Assembly: GCA_029931535.1 (NCBI GenBank)
Contig: JAQPZY010001688.1
Location: 6,255,501 to 6,319,500 of the forward strand
DNA from: Margaritifera margaritifera
Taxonomy: Eukaryota > Mollusca > Bivalvia > Unionida > Margaritiferidae
Direction: 5' to 3'
DNA: 64,000 bases
A program made the translations under genes and the position numbers. This document shows, piece by piece, positions 46,270-54,655 of this stretch (position 1 is the first letter of the stretch; every line of letters begins with the position of its first letter). Under the pieces are notes generated by a model. The model did not search any database and had not been told where the DNA came from. It worked only from the letters and a program-made list of their open reading frames with translations.

Positions 46270-46496
46270 CTTTCGAATGGAAAAGGTGTTGGTGTAACTC
46301 ACTAGCAAAACACACTTCTTGAAATGTTTTATACACAGATAAAGTGTGACGAATGTCTTCTTCACATGGAAGTGCGTCACTAATTTTCATCACCACTCTC
46401 AACGCTTTACGTACAATGTGTCTTTCTTGGACTGATAAAATCAAATTTTTATAGTCTTCTTCTTCTACTAAGTCCAAAAAAGAACACAGGGTCATA
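46184..46496 (-). CDS. Short protein with a duplicated C-terminal module, unknown
   Basis: From ATG at 46494-46496 the frame reads MTLCSFLDLVEEEDYKNLIL, RHIVRKALRVVMKISDALP, VYKTFQEVCF, and ends LGFQYWLQEVAQFAKDLATCP. The last ~20 residues match the shifted-frame end of the repeat gene upstream (46813-46880, FDAWLQEVPQFAKDLA). Directly before the ATG is an A10 tract (46500-46509). That tract also joins, in another frame, the partial gene at 46510-46776. So this may be the 3' part of one longer gene or a gene on its own. No known domain. Confidence 0.5.
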
Positions 46497-46776
46497 TTGT
46501 TTTTTTTTTGGAACTCAACAACAATTGAGTCCAAAACAACCACGGATCCTCCAAAAGAATCCAAGGCAAACACTTGTCCTCAAAAATATTCCACAATGAA
46601 TGTCCTGGAAAACCAATTCCAAGATAAGCAGTCACTAAGACACACACCACATAACGTCCAAAATTCAATGGAAACAGTTCTTGTATCACTTTTTTATAAT
46701 CCTCTAAGGTCTGAACATGATCTGTGATTTCTTTCCACGGAATCCGTTTCACGAGTGACGTATAGAGTTCAGGCAT
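46492..46776 (-). pseudogene. Partial duplicate of the F-box-like repeat gene
   Basis: From ATG at 46776 the frame reads MPELYTSLVKRIPWKEITDH, then LEDYKKVIQELFPLNFGRYV and GFPGHSLWNIFED. It matches, in order, the linker of the gene at 46827-47858 (VEYRIRWNEVKEKN, QEYQKLLEELTP, SYSYPLPTDSVWLV). It ends in the A10 tract at 46500-46509, after which similar-context coding continues in another frame. Probably a decayed tandem duplicate. Confidence 0.5.
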
Positions 46777-46812
46777 ACCCACTCTTTTATAGCCAGGCTG
46801 CCTAATAGACAC

Positions 46813-47858
46813 TTAGTGGTGACGGGCTAGATCTTTGGCAAACTGTGGTACTTCTTGTAGCCAAGCATCGAAGCCAACACTTTTCCATAGACGTTTCCCA
46901 TAACCATTCTTCTATGCCCTTGAAAGAGGGTATAGTGTAAAAATCGAGAAATGACTTTGAGTTTACGTTTCACTTGGATTTTGACAAACTCTTGGTAAAT
47001 CTTTTCGCGCACTTCCAAAGGCATGACAGCAATGTACTGGGGTAAAGTTTCCGATTTGGAAAGAAGTAACTCTCTTTTGTATTCTTCACGATACTGGTGA
47101 TAGTCGTTGTTCAGAATCAGCTTTCTGATGCGGCGAAAGTAGCCATAGTATTGAAATCGAGGAATCACTTGAAGTTTACGTTTCACTTGAATCTGAACCA
47201 ACTCATCGTAAATCCGTTTTTGCAACTTCGAAGGCAAGTCACGAATGCGGTCTTCTAAAGTAGTCTTCTTGGTGACAAAATACTCACACACCAACCAAAC
47301 GGAATCGGTAGGTAAAGGATATGAATATGATCCAAAACAAGTTTGAGTGATTATCCTATCTAATTTCAAACCACGTAAAGGTGATTCGTCTTGAGGGGTC
47401 AGTTCTTCTAACAGTTTTTGGTATTCTTGTATGTTAGTCACATTTTTTTCCTTCACTTCATTCCATCGAATTCTATATTCCACTGATACATTGTAGGTGG
47501 CCCCCACCAATTTCTTAAAATGGTGATGTAGATCTTCATCAATATCTGACCATTTGAATATCTTATTAGCAATCAAATGTCTTATCGTCTTCAAATACCA
47601 TTGGTTACAACAGGTCTGTCGTAAAGGATGTAACTGTTCTTTACGTTTCACTTGAATCTGAACAAATTCTTGGTAAATCCGTTCTCGTATCTCCAAAGGT
47701 AATCCACCAATGCGATCTTCTAAGGTAGGAGGAATATACTGAAAACTGCGTTCTTGCAACTCCAAAGGTAAACCAGTAATGTATTCTTCTAAAGAAGTAT
47801 TCTCCTTCTCCGGCATGGAATTTTTTTTACTTCTTCTTTTGTTGGGCATCTGGCTCAT
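46813..47858 (-). CDS. Protein with three F-box-like repeats (frameshifted C-terminus)
   Basis: The open frame 46827-47858 encodes 343 residues with a threefold internal repeat at about 46-97, 201-249 and 272-321. Each is LEDRI..LP.E.R.RIYQEFVQIQVKRK followed by ~25 basic/aromatic residues; a partial copy lies at 23-37. The LPLEIRERIY core resembles the first helix of F-box motifs (LP.E...I), which recruit SKP1-Cullin ubiquitin ligases. The remaining F-box consensus is weak, so this is an inference. The last ~30 codons match the downstream gene only in another frame (WLQEVPQFAKDLA, stop 46813-46815), so a one-base indel lies near 46880. The start may be 47858 or ATG at 47816, after an A8 run. 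It overlaps the BIR gene by ~30 bp. Confidence 0.6.
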
Positions 47859-48159
47859 CGTACCCGTACTGTTCTAAAGCCACTAAAGGTAAGAAGTGAC
47901 AGTGCGGAGACCATCTGGCATGTTCAATGTAAGCTGAGTCGGTAGGCTCCCAATGGTGAAGTTTCACACCACAACTAAAACATTGAACTTTATCTCCTTC
48001 TCCCGTGTATTTAAATCCAGATCTAGCTAAACCTTCCGGTTTAGGTCCTTGTAGAAATTTTGGCCACTTGTCTTTGAATGACTCGAGTCGACTTTCATAC
48101 TTGGAATAACCAAGTAAACTCACAGGTATTCTGATATGCGAATAGGGACCCACATTCAC
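47827..48159 (-). CDS. BIR-domain (inhibitor-of-apoptosis-like) protein
   Basis: The frame contains a single complete BIR domain. RLESFKDKWPKF is followed by LARSGFKYTGEGDKVQCF and the zinc ligands Cys60-x2-Cys63-x16-His80-x6-Cys87, exactly the BIR spacing, with the W at 70 also present. There is no RING or CARD: the product ends ~20 residues after the domain with a KKK tail. BIR proteins bind caspases or IAP-binding motifs; baculoviruses and molluscan herpesviruses carry them. The open frame begins at a GTG. Sequence compatible with a longer N-terminus continues upstream in this frame to about 48220. From there the ATG at 48366-48368 is reachable only in another frame, so the 5' end is probably frameshifted. 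Confidence 0.85.
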   Translation of the reverse strand: MNVGPYSHIRIPVSLLGYSKYESRLESFKDKWPKFLQGPKPEGLARSGFKYTGEGDKVQCFSCGVKLHHWEPTDSAYIEHARWSPHCHFLPLVALEQYGYDEPDAQQKKK

Positions 48160-48368
48160 CTTGTTGTCATTAACGTCAATACCAGTTCCTTTAGTATTTC
48201 CAGTAAAACATAAAGGGCGTGTGCCTCATTAGAGGGTGGCCGATGAGTGGTGGTGGTGATGTGACAAGCTACGGAATCCTTTTGAACGTGTGAATCGGGA
48301 ATACCAACCCGTACAGAATCCGTTTCATTGTATGGTACTGCATCACACTCCAAGTCGTGGTGACTCAT
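48156..48368 (-). pseudogene. Probable 5' part of the BIR gene, out of frame
   Basis: 70 codons from ATG 48366-48368 (MSHHDLECDAVPYNETDSV) directly after an A8-G leader, running into the BIR gene in a different frame. There is no domain of its own. The switch to the BIR frame would need a one-base indel at about 48200-48230. It may alternatively be a small independent ORF overlapping the BIR gene. Confidence 0.4.
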
Positions 48369-51300
48369 CTTTTTTTTCTTCTTCTTGCTTCTTGGTTAAC
48401 GTTGAAAGTGAGAATGAAGGGTTAGGCTTGGAAGGGTTTCCTTTTTTATACTTCTCCAAATCGCCGTGTCCGTAAGGTAAAGTCGTGTGATCTGGAAGTC
48501 TCACTCGTTTTTGGTACACGATGCGATACAGTTTTTGAACAGGTCGAGTCACGATTTGATGATTAGGTAGGCGTACAATCTTGTGAGGTTCTAACGTGGC
48601 TACTTGAAAATCTTTCACTTGTCCAGACAGTAAAGCATTTTTTAAAACCTCAAAGTTCACGACTTGGTTAGTTCGATAGTTCAGAGTCAACCCTTTGACT
48701 TTACAGGAGGTGTGAAGTTGACCTTGAGGGTCTCGGTATCGGTACCCATAATTTTTAGGGCCACCGCTAGCAAAACTCAAAATGGTATCTTGAGGGTGCT
48801 CGTCTGTCCAGGCTCCTAAACGATCTCCTTGGATGGTAGGGTGGGGGCAACCGGGTCGATGAATGTACATGCAGCTGTCAGTATCAAAATACAAGACGCG
48901 ATCTCCCAAGACTTCTAACGCTTCGTCGTACAATTTCAAGCGAGCATGAGAGGTCACGTAAGCGGCAATGACTACGTTGCTAAAGTCGTCAGGTTTGACA
49001 AACTTGGGTTCTTCTTCGAAATTGACATAGATCAAATTCTCACGGACGATTTCGACGTGTTTAACTAGTATACTTTTGTCGTCCACCAATTCAAAGTAAC
49101 GATAAGGATCGTCCACGTATTCAGTCTTGGGTAAGATCGTACGTTGGGCCATTTTTCCCCACAAACAATTCAACATCACTTTAGCAAACGATCTTTTTCC
49201 TTCATTTTTTTCTACGTCTTCTAAAGTGATTCCTTCGACGTTAAAGTACTCTTCTTTGAATCGAACTTGGTCTTCGGGAGTCTGACACCACGAAGGATAA
49301 CCACTAGCTTCTTGTTTCAGTTTGAGAAATTGGTTCACGTACCCCGAGAAAATGCCTGGATGATTAGTGGCGTCGTCCTTTTGGTATTGGGCTGTAGTTG
49401 GAAAGTGCCAAATTTCGTATACGTTCAATAAACGGTATCCACGATCCAGAGCCCGAAACAATTCGGCACTGACCCACGTTCCTGTCAACGACCGTTCTTC
49501 CTTCGTGTGGTGACAGGGATGATCTTGGTTGCACGTTTCGGCACACGTCCGACATAAAGGAAACATCAATTTTCCTTGACAATGGTGAGGTAAGATGGGA
49601 TGAAACAAGTTTGTCGGAGGTAAGAGTTTACATTTGATTAATCCTTCGTATTGACGAATGTGTTCCACGTCAATGTGTTCTGTCAAAATTTCAGGGTGTC
49701 CAGTGGGAAAACGAGAATATTTACACACCCAAGGATACAAAGAACACACGTCAATGTATTTGATTTCTTCTCCTTGGGATTCATTCACGTCGTACAACAA
49801 ACGAGTGGCATTGGTTCGTCCTCCAAATAAACTGTGGCGTGGATCCAAAGGTTCGATGTCGGCCGCGTCGTAACTTTGAGTGATGGTCTTAAATTCAGGA
49901 TCGGTTTTCAAACGTCGATCGTATTCGTGCTCCCACATTTCTATCACTTGGTATCCTTGACTTTCTAAGTGAAGTCGTCGTTGGTAAGTGTGTTCGTATA
50001 ACTGTTCCATGGTAGAATCTGAATAAGGACCTTTCATCTCTCGGTCAGGATAACAGGTTGGACATCCGTGAAACAAACAACCCTGAAACTCGTACACTAT
50101 GTGCGGGTTTTCTAAATCCCAACCATCCACGGAATAACCTCCAATCTTCTTTTCTCCTCCTCCGTTTCTGGCATGTTGTATCCATTTGTCTTCTTTTTCA
50201 CACAAGTAATGAAGCCAACGTAAAGCTTTGGCCGAATATTGACGTCTGGCAAAGAGAGACGTGTTGGAATAAATGATGGCCAGTTGGTTCTCGGGCATGA
50301 AATTTTGCCTGTAGACTAAGGAACAAGCTTTAGGTAGGGAGGATGCATCTTTCAAAGGATCGACCTCTCCGTGATCGAGAAATAACTCTCGAAACTTTCC
50401 ACAACAGCGTCTTAAAATATCTACATCCGATCAACAATATTTGATAATCTCTTCTTGAAAGTCAAAGGGATCGGTCTGGTGAGCGCGGTACCAAGCGTGA
50501 AAAGCTTCTCGCTGTTCGGGTTGCATTCCGTCGGGGTCGTAATCACGAAGGTCAGGCAAATGAGGTAGGACAGCCTGTTGATTAGCTTCCGTGTTGAAAA
50601 AGTGAGGAAAGTAGCCTTTAGCCATTTCTGTCATGCCAAACGTTTTAGGCATTCGACTCAAAGGCATGGCCAAATAACTCATCGAATATTTAAATTTGAC
50701 TTGTCCTACTTTCATGTAGATGAGTTTTTTTCCGTTCATGGTGACTTCAGGGCGTTCGGTTCCATGGTTCAAATAATAATGGAGTAAAAACTGTCCATCG
50801 TATCCCGAAAAATTGTGAACTATGACGGTCGCATACCGATGACAACTTCCGTAACGTTGAATGTCTTCTTCGCTCCAAGTGTCGTGGGTGGTGGGGTCTA
50901 AAATCCATTCAGCAAACTCAGACAAAGTATTCACCCCACGAAAGATTTTTTCACGTCCTCCTGGAATCCGACTACAATGAGGACAGTGAAAATGAATCGA
51001 TTCTTGAATGCACTGATTACAAGCCCGATGTGCTACACAAAAATTAGGAATGTGAATGCCTGTTTCTTGCATGCATTCAAAATCAAAGAAGATAAAATCT
51101 ACTTGGTTCTTGTTCTTCTTCATCTTTATTTCTTTCTTCTCTATCTTGTCGTGCTTTTGAATAAAACATCGATGATCAAAATCGACAATCTTCTTGCAAA
51201 TAGAACATTTTTTCTTGCCAGCACAAACGTGTCTCTCGTTAGTGTTGGTACGAATCAGTTGTCCACACGTAGAACACAATTTCAATAACTCGCAAGCACA

Positions 51301-52532
51301 TTTTTGTTGGTGTCGTCCTTGGGTCTTGAGATGTTGTTGGTAACAAGTAGGACTCACAAATTCACGTCGACAGGTTTCACAATGAACGTGTTGTTCAGCA
51401 AGGCATGGTGGGTCTGCTAAACATCCCCGACATCTCTGACCACAATGAATGTGTTGCTCCCGGCTGTTAAACCCTTTGTTACATTTCTCACAGAAGTATC
51501 CGTATCCTAAAAATCCTGTGATACTGGTAATGGTATCAAAATGTTCTTGATGGTGATAAAGATGAATGTATTTTCCCTCAGGAAAATCAGGGCCTCGAAA
51601 CAGTAGAGCTCCACACACTTCTTGAGGGTGAACTTTTAACGTATAATGAGGAGCCAAAACATCTTGAAGTTGCTGCATTTGAGAAATGCCACACACGGTC
51701 TCTTTAGGGATCCCCGCTTGTCGCAACAAGAGTTCTGCCTCATTTCGTTGTTTGGCATTCTTTGACTTTCGAATGTTTTCCCAGGCTTTTTTCCATTCTT
51801 TGCTCTCGTTCTTGTTAGCATGATAGCTCGGGCTAAACACATTGAATCTTCAGTATTGTTAATTTGGACGACACTGCGTTTGGTAGTAAGAAGATCGTCC
51901 ACCAATAACGGTTTTCTACTTCGTCCACTACCTCGAGGTGGAGAAACGTGTGTCATGTAAAGGGTGGCCTTTCCATCGGTGATGGTAAACTTGTCATTGG
52001 ATTTTTGTACATGTTCTATTTTGGACATGATTTTGTTTTGCGTTAATTCTGCCGGAGTGCTAAACTCAATCCAAACGGGACTCTTCAAGTGGTCATGATG
52101 GATGGCCAGTCTCAAGCGATCCTCTTCTTTGGCTCCACATTGCCGTTTCAAGTTGATTAAGACAGATTCCCACAAATCGCTAATTAACCCCGCCGCTTTC
52201 TCTGGAGGTACTTCGGACTTGAAGTCTTTGAAGTGTACTGTGTGAGTATAAGCCGTGGTTCTAAATTTTCGAGAAGTGATTTTTTGCGTCTCTCGAATCC
52301 GATAGTAATTTTCAGGAGCCAAGGCGGTAGTAGGACTTTCTTGGTCAGGGGTTCTGGTGTTGGTGGTTTTTGTTTCAGGTTCACTCATCTCTTCTTCGAA
52401 GTCACTGGCATGGACTTGAGCTAGCACTTCATCTAGCGGTGTTTCAGGCGGCACGGAATACCTTCGTCGTCGTGGCCTCTTGGTTTGTTCTTCTTGTTCT
52501 GGTTTCTCATAGATTTCGCGTGATCTTTTCAT
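48343..52532 (-). pseudogene. POLB: Protein-primed family B DNA polymerase (one frameshift, one TGA)
   Basis: Replicative polymerase of the element. N-terminal part (51820-52532): basic, with the TP-type domain region ending INNTEDSMCLARA. A one-base shift lies near 51818. The next part (50431-51815) has a Cys/His-rich zinc-binding region (FCEKCNKGF and many C-x2-C pairs) and the 3'-5' exonuclease motifs FFDFECM (Exo I) and HNFSGYDGQF (Exo II). TGA at 50431-50433 falls inside Exo III (Y-C-stop-S-D-V-D-I-L). The rest (48343-50430, same frame) has motif A DVCSLYP, motif B KVMLNCLWG and motif C YFDTDS intact. The C-terminus is basic. Adjacent to the divergent promoter at 52576-52605. Confidence 0.95.
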
Positions 52533-52575
52533 CTTGAAATCTGATTTGAAACTGATTGAGTTTTCACCCAGGTAC

Positions 52576-52585
52576 CTTTATATAG
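52576..52585 (-). promoter_or_regulatory. TATA box of the polymerase gene (divergent promoter)
   Basis: The minus strand reads CTATATAAAG, 49 bp before the POLB ATG at 52532. It forms the left half of a near-symmetric divergent promoter with the plus-strand TATA at 52597-52605. GGTACC and CGTACC flank the pair. Confidence 0.7.
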
Positions 52586-52596
52586 AGAGAGAAGAG

Positions 52597-52605
52597 TATA
52601 TAAAG
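52597..52605 (+). promoter_or_regulatory. TATA box of the HNH-like gene (divergent promoter)
   Basis: TATATAAAG, about 60 bp before the ATG at 52662. It is only 11 bp from the minus-strand TATA, separated by AGAGAGAAGAG, so the polymerase and HNH-like genes must share this 130-bp region. Confidence 0.7.
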
Positions 52606-52661
52606 AGAGACCTTCGTACCTTCAGAATCAGTCTTTGGGATTGCACTTTCAAACTGTGAAG

Positions 52662-53618
52662 ATGGAAAAGTACTGCGCTCGAGATAAAAGTCAAGATACT
52701 TGCTATATCTACCAAGAGAAAGGACATTGGTCTTCAGAATGTCCACCACGTCCACAAAAAAGAGATTTTGGAATTGAATTGAATAAGTACGTTCATAAAG
52801 TGTATGATAAATATGCTGCGGACATAATTGGTAATGTCTATCATTTGAAGTCTGGAAGGAAAGTCAAAGGAATTTTGAGATCAACTGGATTGATAGATAT
52901 TAAGGTTGCTGGTAAGGAAGGAAAGAAGAGAAAAGATATAAATCGAGGAAGATTTGTCTTTGAAGCGGTGAATGGAGTGGATCTACCAAGACAGAGTCGA
53001 GTGGTACATCTCAATGATGTACTTGATGATGATAGAATAGAAAATCTTCAAGTGATGACTGCTAGTGAACAAACATGTTTACACAAGCATGTGAAGAATG
53101 ATAAAGAAAAAAGGAGAGTTAATTTTGGAAGTGCTAAAAGTGTGTTGTGTCAGTTTGTTGGTGAGACAGAGGAAAGAAGATTTGAAAGTATGACAAAGGC
53201 TGCTCAATATTTTGATTGTCATACAGGAAGTATCTACAATTGCTGTACTGGGATTTATAAGTCGGTCTTTTCGAAGAAGTTCCAAAAAAGATTTCAAGCT
53301 AGATGGGAAGAGCCAGAGTAGAAGAGTCAAGTCATTGGAGGATTTGTGAGACCTGTGAAATTAACTGACTTGAATTCAGGATTATATAGTAGAATGGATT
53401 CCACTAGTGATGTGGCAAGATGTTTTGGATTAGATCCTAGTGAAGTTTACAGGATTTGTCAAAAACGGCAGTGGATTCAAGATGATAATGGACATTTTAT
53501 TAAGTTGGAGTTTATTAATGAGAGTCCAGAAGAAAGTTATGAGAGAATTGTTGACAAGAATCTTACTGAAGTGTCAGAACAAGAAGAAGATGAAATGGTA
53601 AATATGGAAATGAATTGA
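52662..53618 (+). pseudogene. HNH-endonuclease-like protein with a degenerate zinc knuckle (one TAG)
   Basis: The only rightward internal gene. Residues 14-27 resemble a CCHC zinc knuckle (C-x2-Y-x4-H-x4-C) with the second Cys replaced by Tyr17. Residues ~100-140 (FEAVNG.DLP, VVHLNDVLDDDRIENLQ, SEQ) match the HNH pattern of homing-type endonucleases (H..N...D.R.ENL......EQ). Residues ~160-215 (RFESMTKAAQYFDCHTGSIYNCC) look like a NUMOD1-type DNA-binding helix-turn-helix. TAG at 53319-53321 (codon 220) is followed in the same frame by 99 more codons with a second HTH-like segment (SDVARCFGLDPSEVYRIC). AATAAA lies 61 bp after the final stop. A cargo endonuclease, not a Polinton core gene. Confidence 0.75.
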
Positions 53619-53678
53619 ACTGTATTGGACTTATATGAAATTGTTTATTACCACGAGTAACATAATGTATATATATTG

Positions 53679-53684
53679 AATAAA
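53679..53684 (+). terminator. Polyadenylation signal AATAAA of the HNH-like gene
   Basis: AATAAA in an AT-rich stretch 61 bp after the TGA that ends the gene (53616-53618). Confidence 0.6.
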
Positions 53685-53887
53685 ATATAATTATTATTGA
53701 TGTATATCTCGGCTCTTGTTTGTTTTTTTAGATCCGAGCAATGGATGGTGTATGTGTTGGATAGTATGTTGGCGTGATTTCATCCCTTCGTCATACCCTT
53801 TCGTTGTCATACCCTTTCGTCGGATAGCAGGTTTTTTGGGGGCTTTTTTATGTGTAAGGGATGTTTTCCTTCACGTCCGCACTTCTA

Positions 53888-53898
53888 GTATATTAAAA
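53888..53898 (+). promoter_or_regulatory. TATA-like box of the right TIR gene
   Basis: GTATATTAAAA, ~48 bp before the ATG at 53941; identical to the left-TIR copy. Confidence 0.5.
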
Positions 53899-53940
53899 CA
53901 ACGTCTTCACCGGTTAAGCTATCTAGTTTTATTCAAGAGA

Positions 53941-54207
53941 ATGAACAACGTTGAAATCATAAGACAAGTTAGAGTTCATTTAGAGGTGGCGTGGCACCTC
54001 CTCCAAAATCTAGAGAAGAAGGAGAAGGAGGAGAGGGAGAAGGAGGAAAAAGAGAAGAATATCCCCATCAAACCACATCCAATGATGGAGGATTCCAATA
54101 ATGAAAATTGGGATCCTAAAGCGGACCATCCTCCCTTTATCCTAAACTCAAACAAAAGAAGCATGAGTTTAAAAACATGGAGGGGGAGGTGCCCACACCT
54201 CCTCTAA
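53941..54207 (+). CDS. TIR-encoded small charged protein (right copy)
   Basis: 88 codons, same start (MNNVEIIRQVRVHLEVAWHL) and E/K-rich helix as the left copy. Differences include N for D after LLQ, NNENWD for NKENWD and M for T near the end. The C-terminus differs (RGRCPHLL) because a C-run is shorter. The open frame extends upstream into the TIR and beyond, but the TATA-like box supports this ATG. Function unknown. Confidence 0.55.
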   Translation: MNNVEIIRQVRVHLEVAWHLLQNLEKKEKEEREKEEKEKNIPIKPHPMMEDSNNENWDPKADHPPFILNSNKRSMSLKTWRGRCPHLL

Positions 54208-54649
54208 AATGAACTTTAACACAAACAAAAAAAAACAACGGTTCTTCTGAGGACCACCCTTTTTCAAGAAAGATTAATTCTATTCCCCTCCCTCCCACAC
54301 TCCCGCCACGTTAAAAAAACTCCCGTTGTCCCTAGAGAGGCCCCCGCCATGTTAAACTCCCGTTTTCCCTGTAGAGGCCCATTCCCTATAAACTTTTCAC
54401 TTTTTTCCCCCAAGTGCCCTCCCAATGTTAAACGTCCATAGGGCCTCTCTAGGGAAAACTTTTTTCCCCCAAGTGCCCTCCCAATGTTAAACGTCCATAG
54501 ATTCCCTGTAGAGGCCCATTTTTCCCTATAAACTTTTCCCTTTTTTTCCCCCTGCCCCCACTTTTTTCCCCCAAATGCCCTACCAATGTTAAACGTCCAT
54601 AGATTCCCCCAAGTGCCCATTTTTCCCCCAGTACCCCCACCTTACTACT

Positions 54650-54655
54650 CATCAC
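54650..54655. repeat. Right target-site duplication CATCAC
   Basis: Identical to 36105-36110. Joined across the element, the pre-insertion site reads AGATAGT-CATCAC-AGAGCCAA. Confidence 0.95.

Larger units (their letters stand above)
36111..54649. mobile_element. Polinton/Maverick element (adintovirus-like), 18,539 bp
   Basis: Complete element bounded by ~800-bp terminal inverted repeats and a perfect 6-bp direct repeat. It carries the Polinton core set: protein-primed family B DNA polymerase, chromodomain integrase, FtsK/HerA-type packaging ATPase, adenain-like cysteine protease, double-jelly-roll capsid protein, penton candidate and PX-like protein. Accessory genes include a BIR-domain gene, an F-box-like repeat gene family and an HNH-endonuclease-like gene. 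Almost all genes run leftward. About 13 nonsense or frameshift lesions show that it is no longer functional as a whole, although the ATPase, protease, penton candidate and lysine-rich gene are open. The two TIRs differ at roughly a dozen sites by eye. Confidence 0.97.
53852..54649 (-). repeat. Right terminal inverted repeat of the Polinton
   Basis: Reverse complement of 36111-36912, ending CCTTACTACT at 54649. By eye the copies differ at roughly a dozen positions, including single-base indels in C/G or A/T runs and several CG/TG(CA) changes. It contains the same G/A-rich short-repeat mosaic at its outer end and a small outward-reading gene. Confidence 0.95.

Noticed and set aside
41470..46510. 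Programmed ribosomal frameshifting at A-runs
   Set aside because: Shifts are scattered over many unrelated genes, most without a slippery heptamer or a plausible downstream structure.
46785..46794. TATAAAAGAG as a promoter for the ORF at 46776
   Set aside because: It lies within about 10 bp of the ATG, so a start site would fall inside the coding frame.
39219..53321. TGA recoded as a sense codon in the element
   Set aside because: Authentic gene ends in the same element also use TGA (for example the HNH-like gene's final stop), a TAG also occurs internally, and many genes are additionally frameshifted. Simple decay explains the pattern better.
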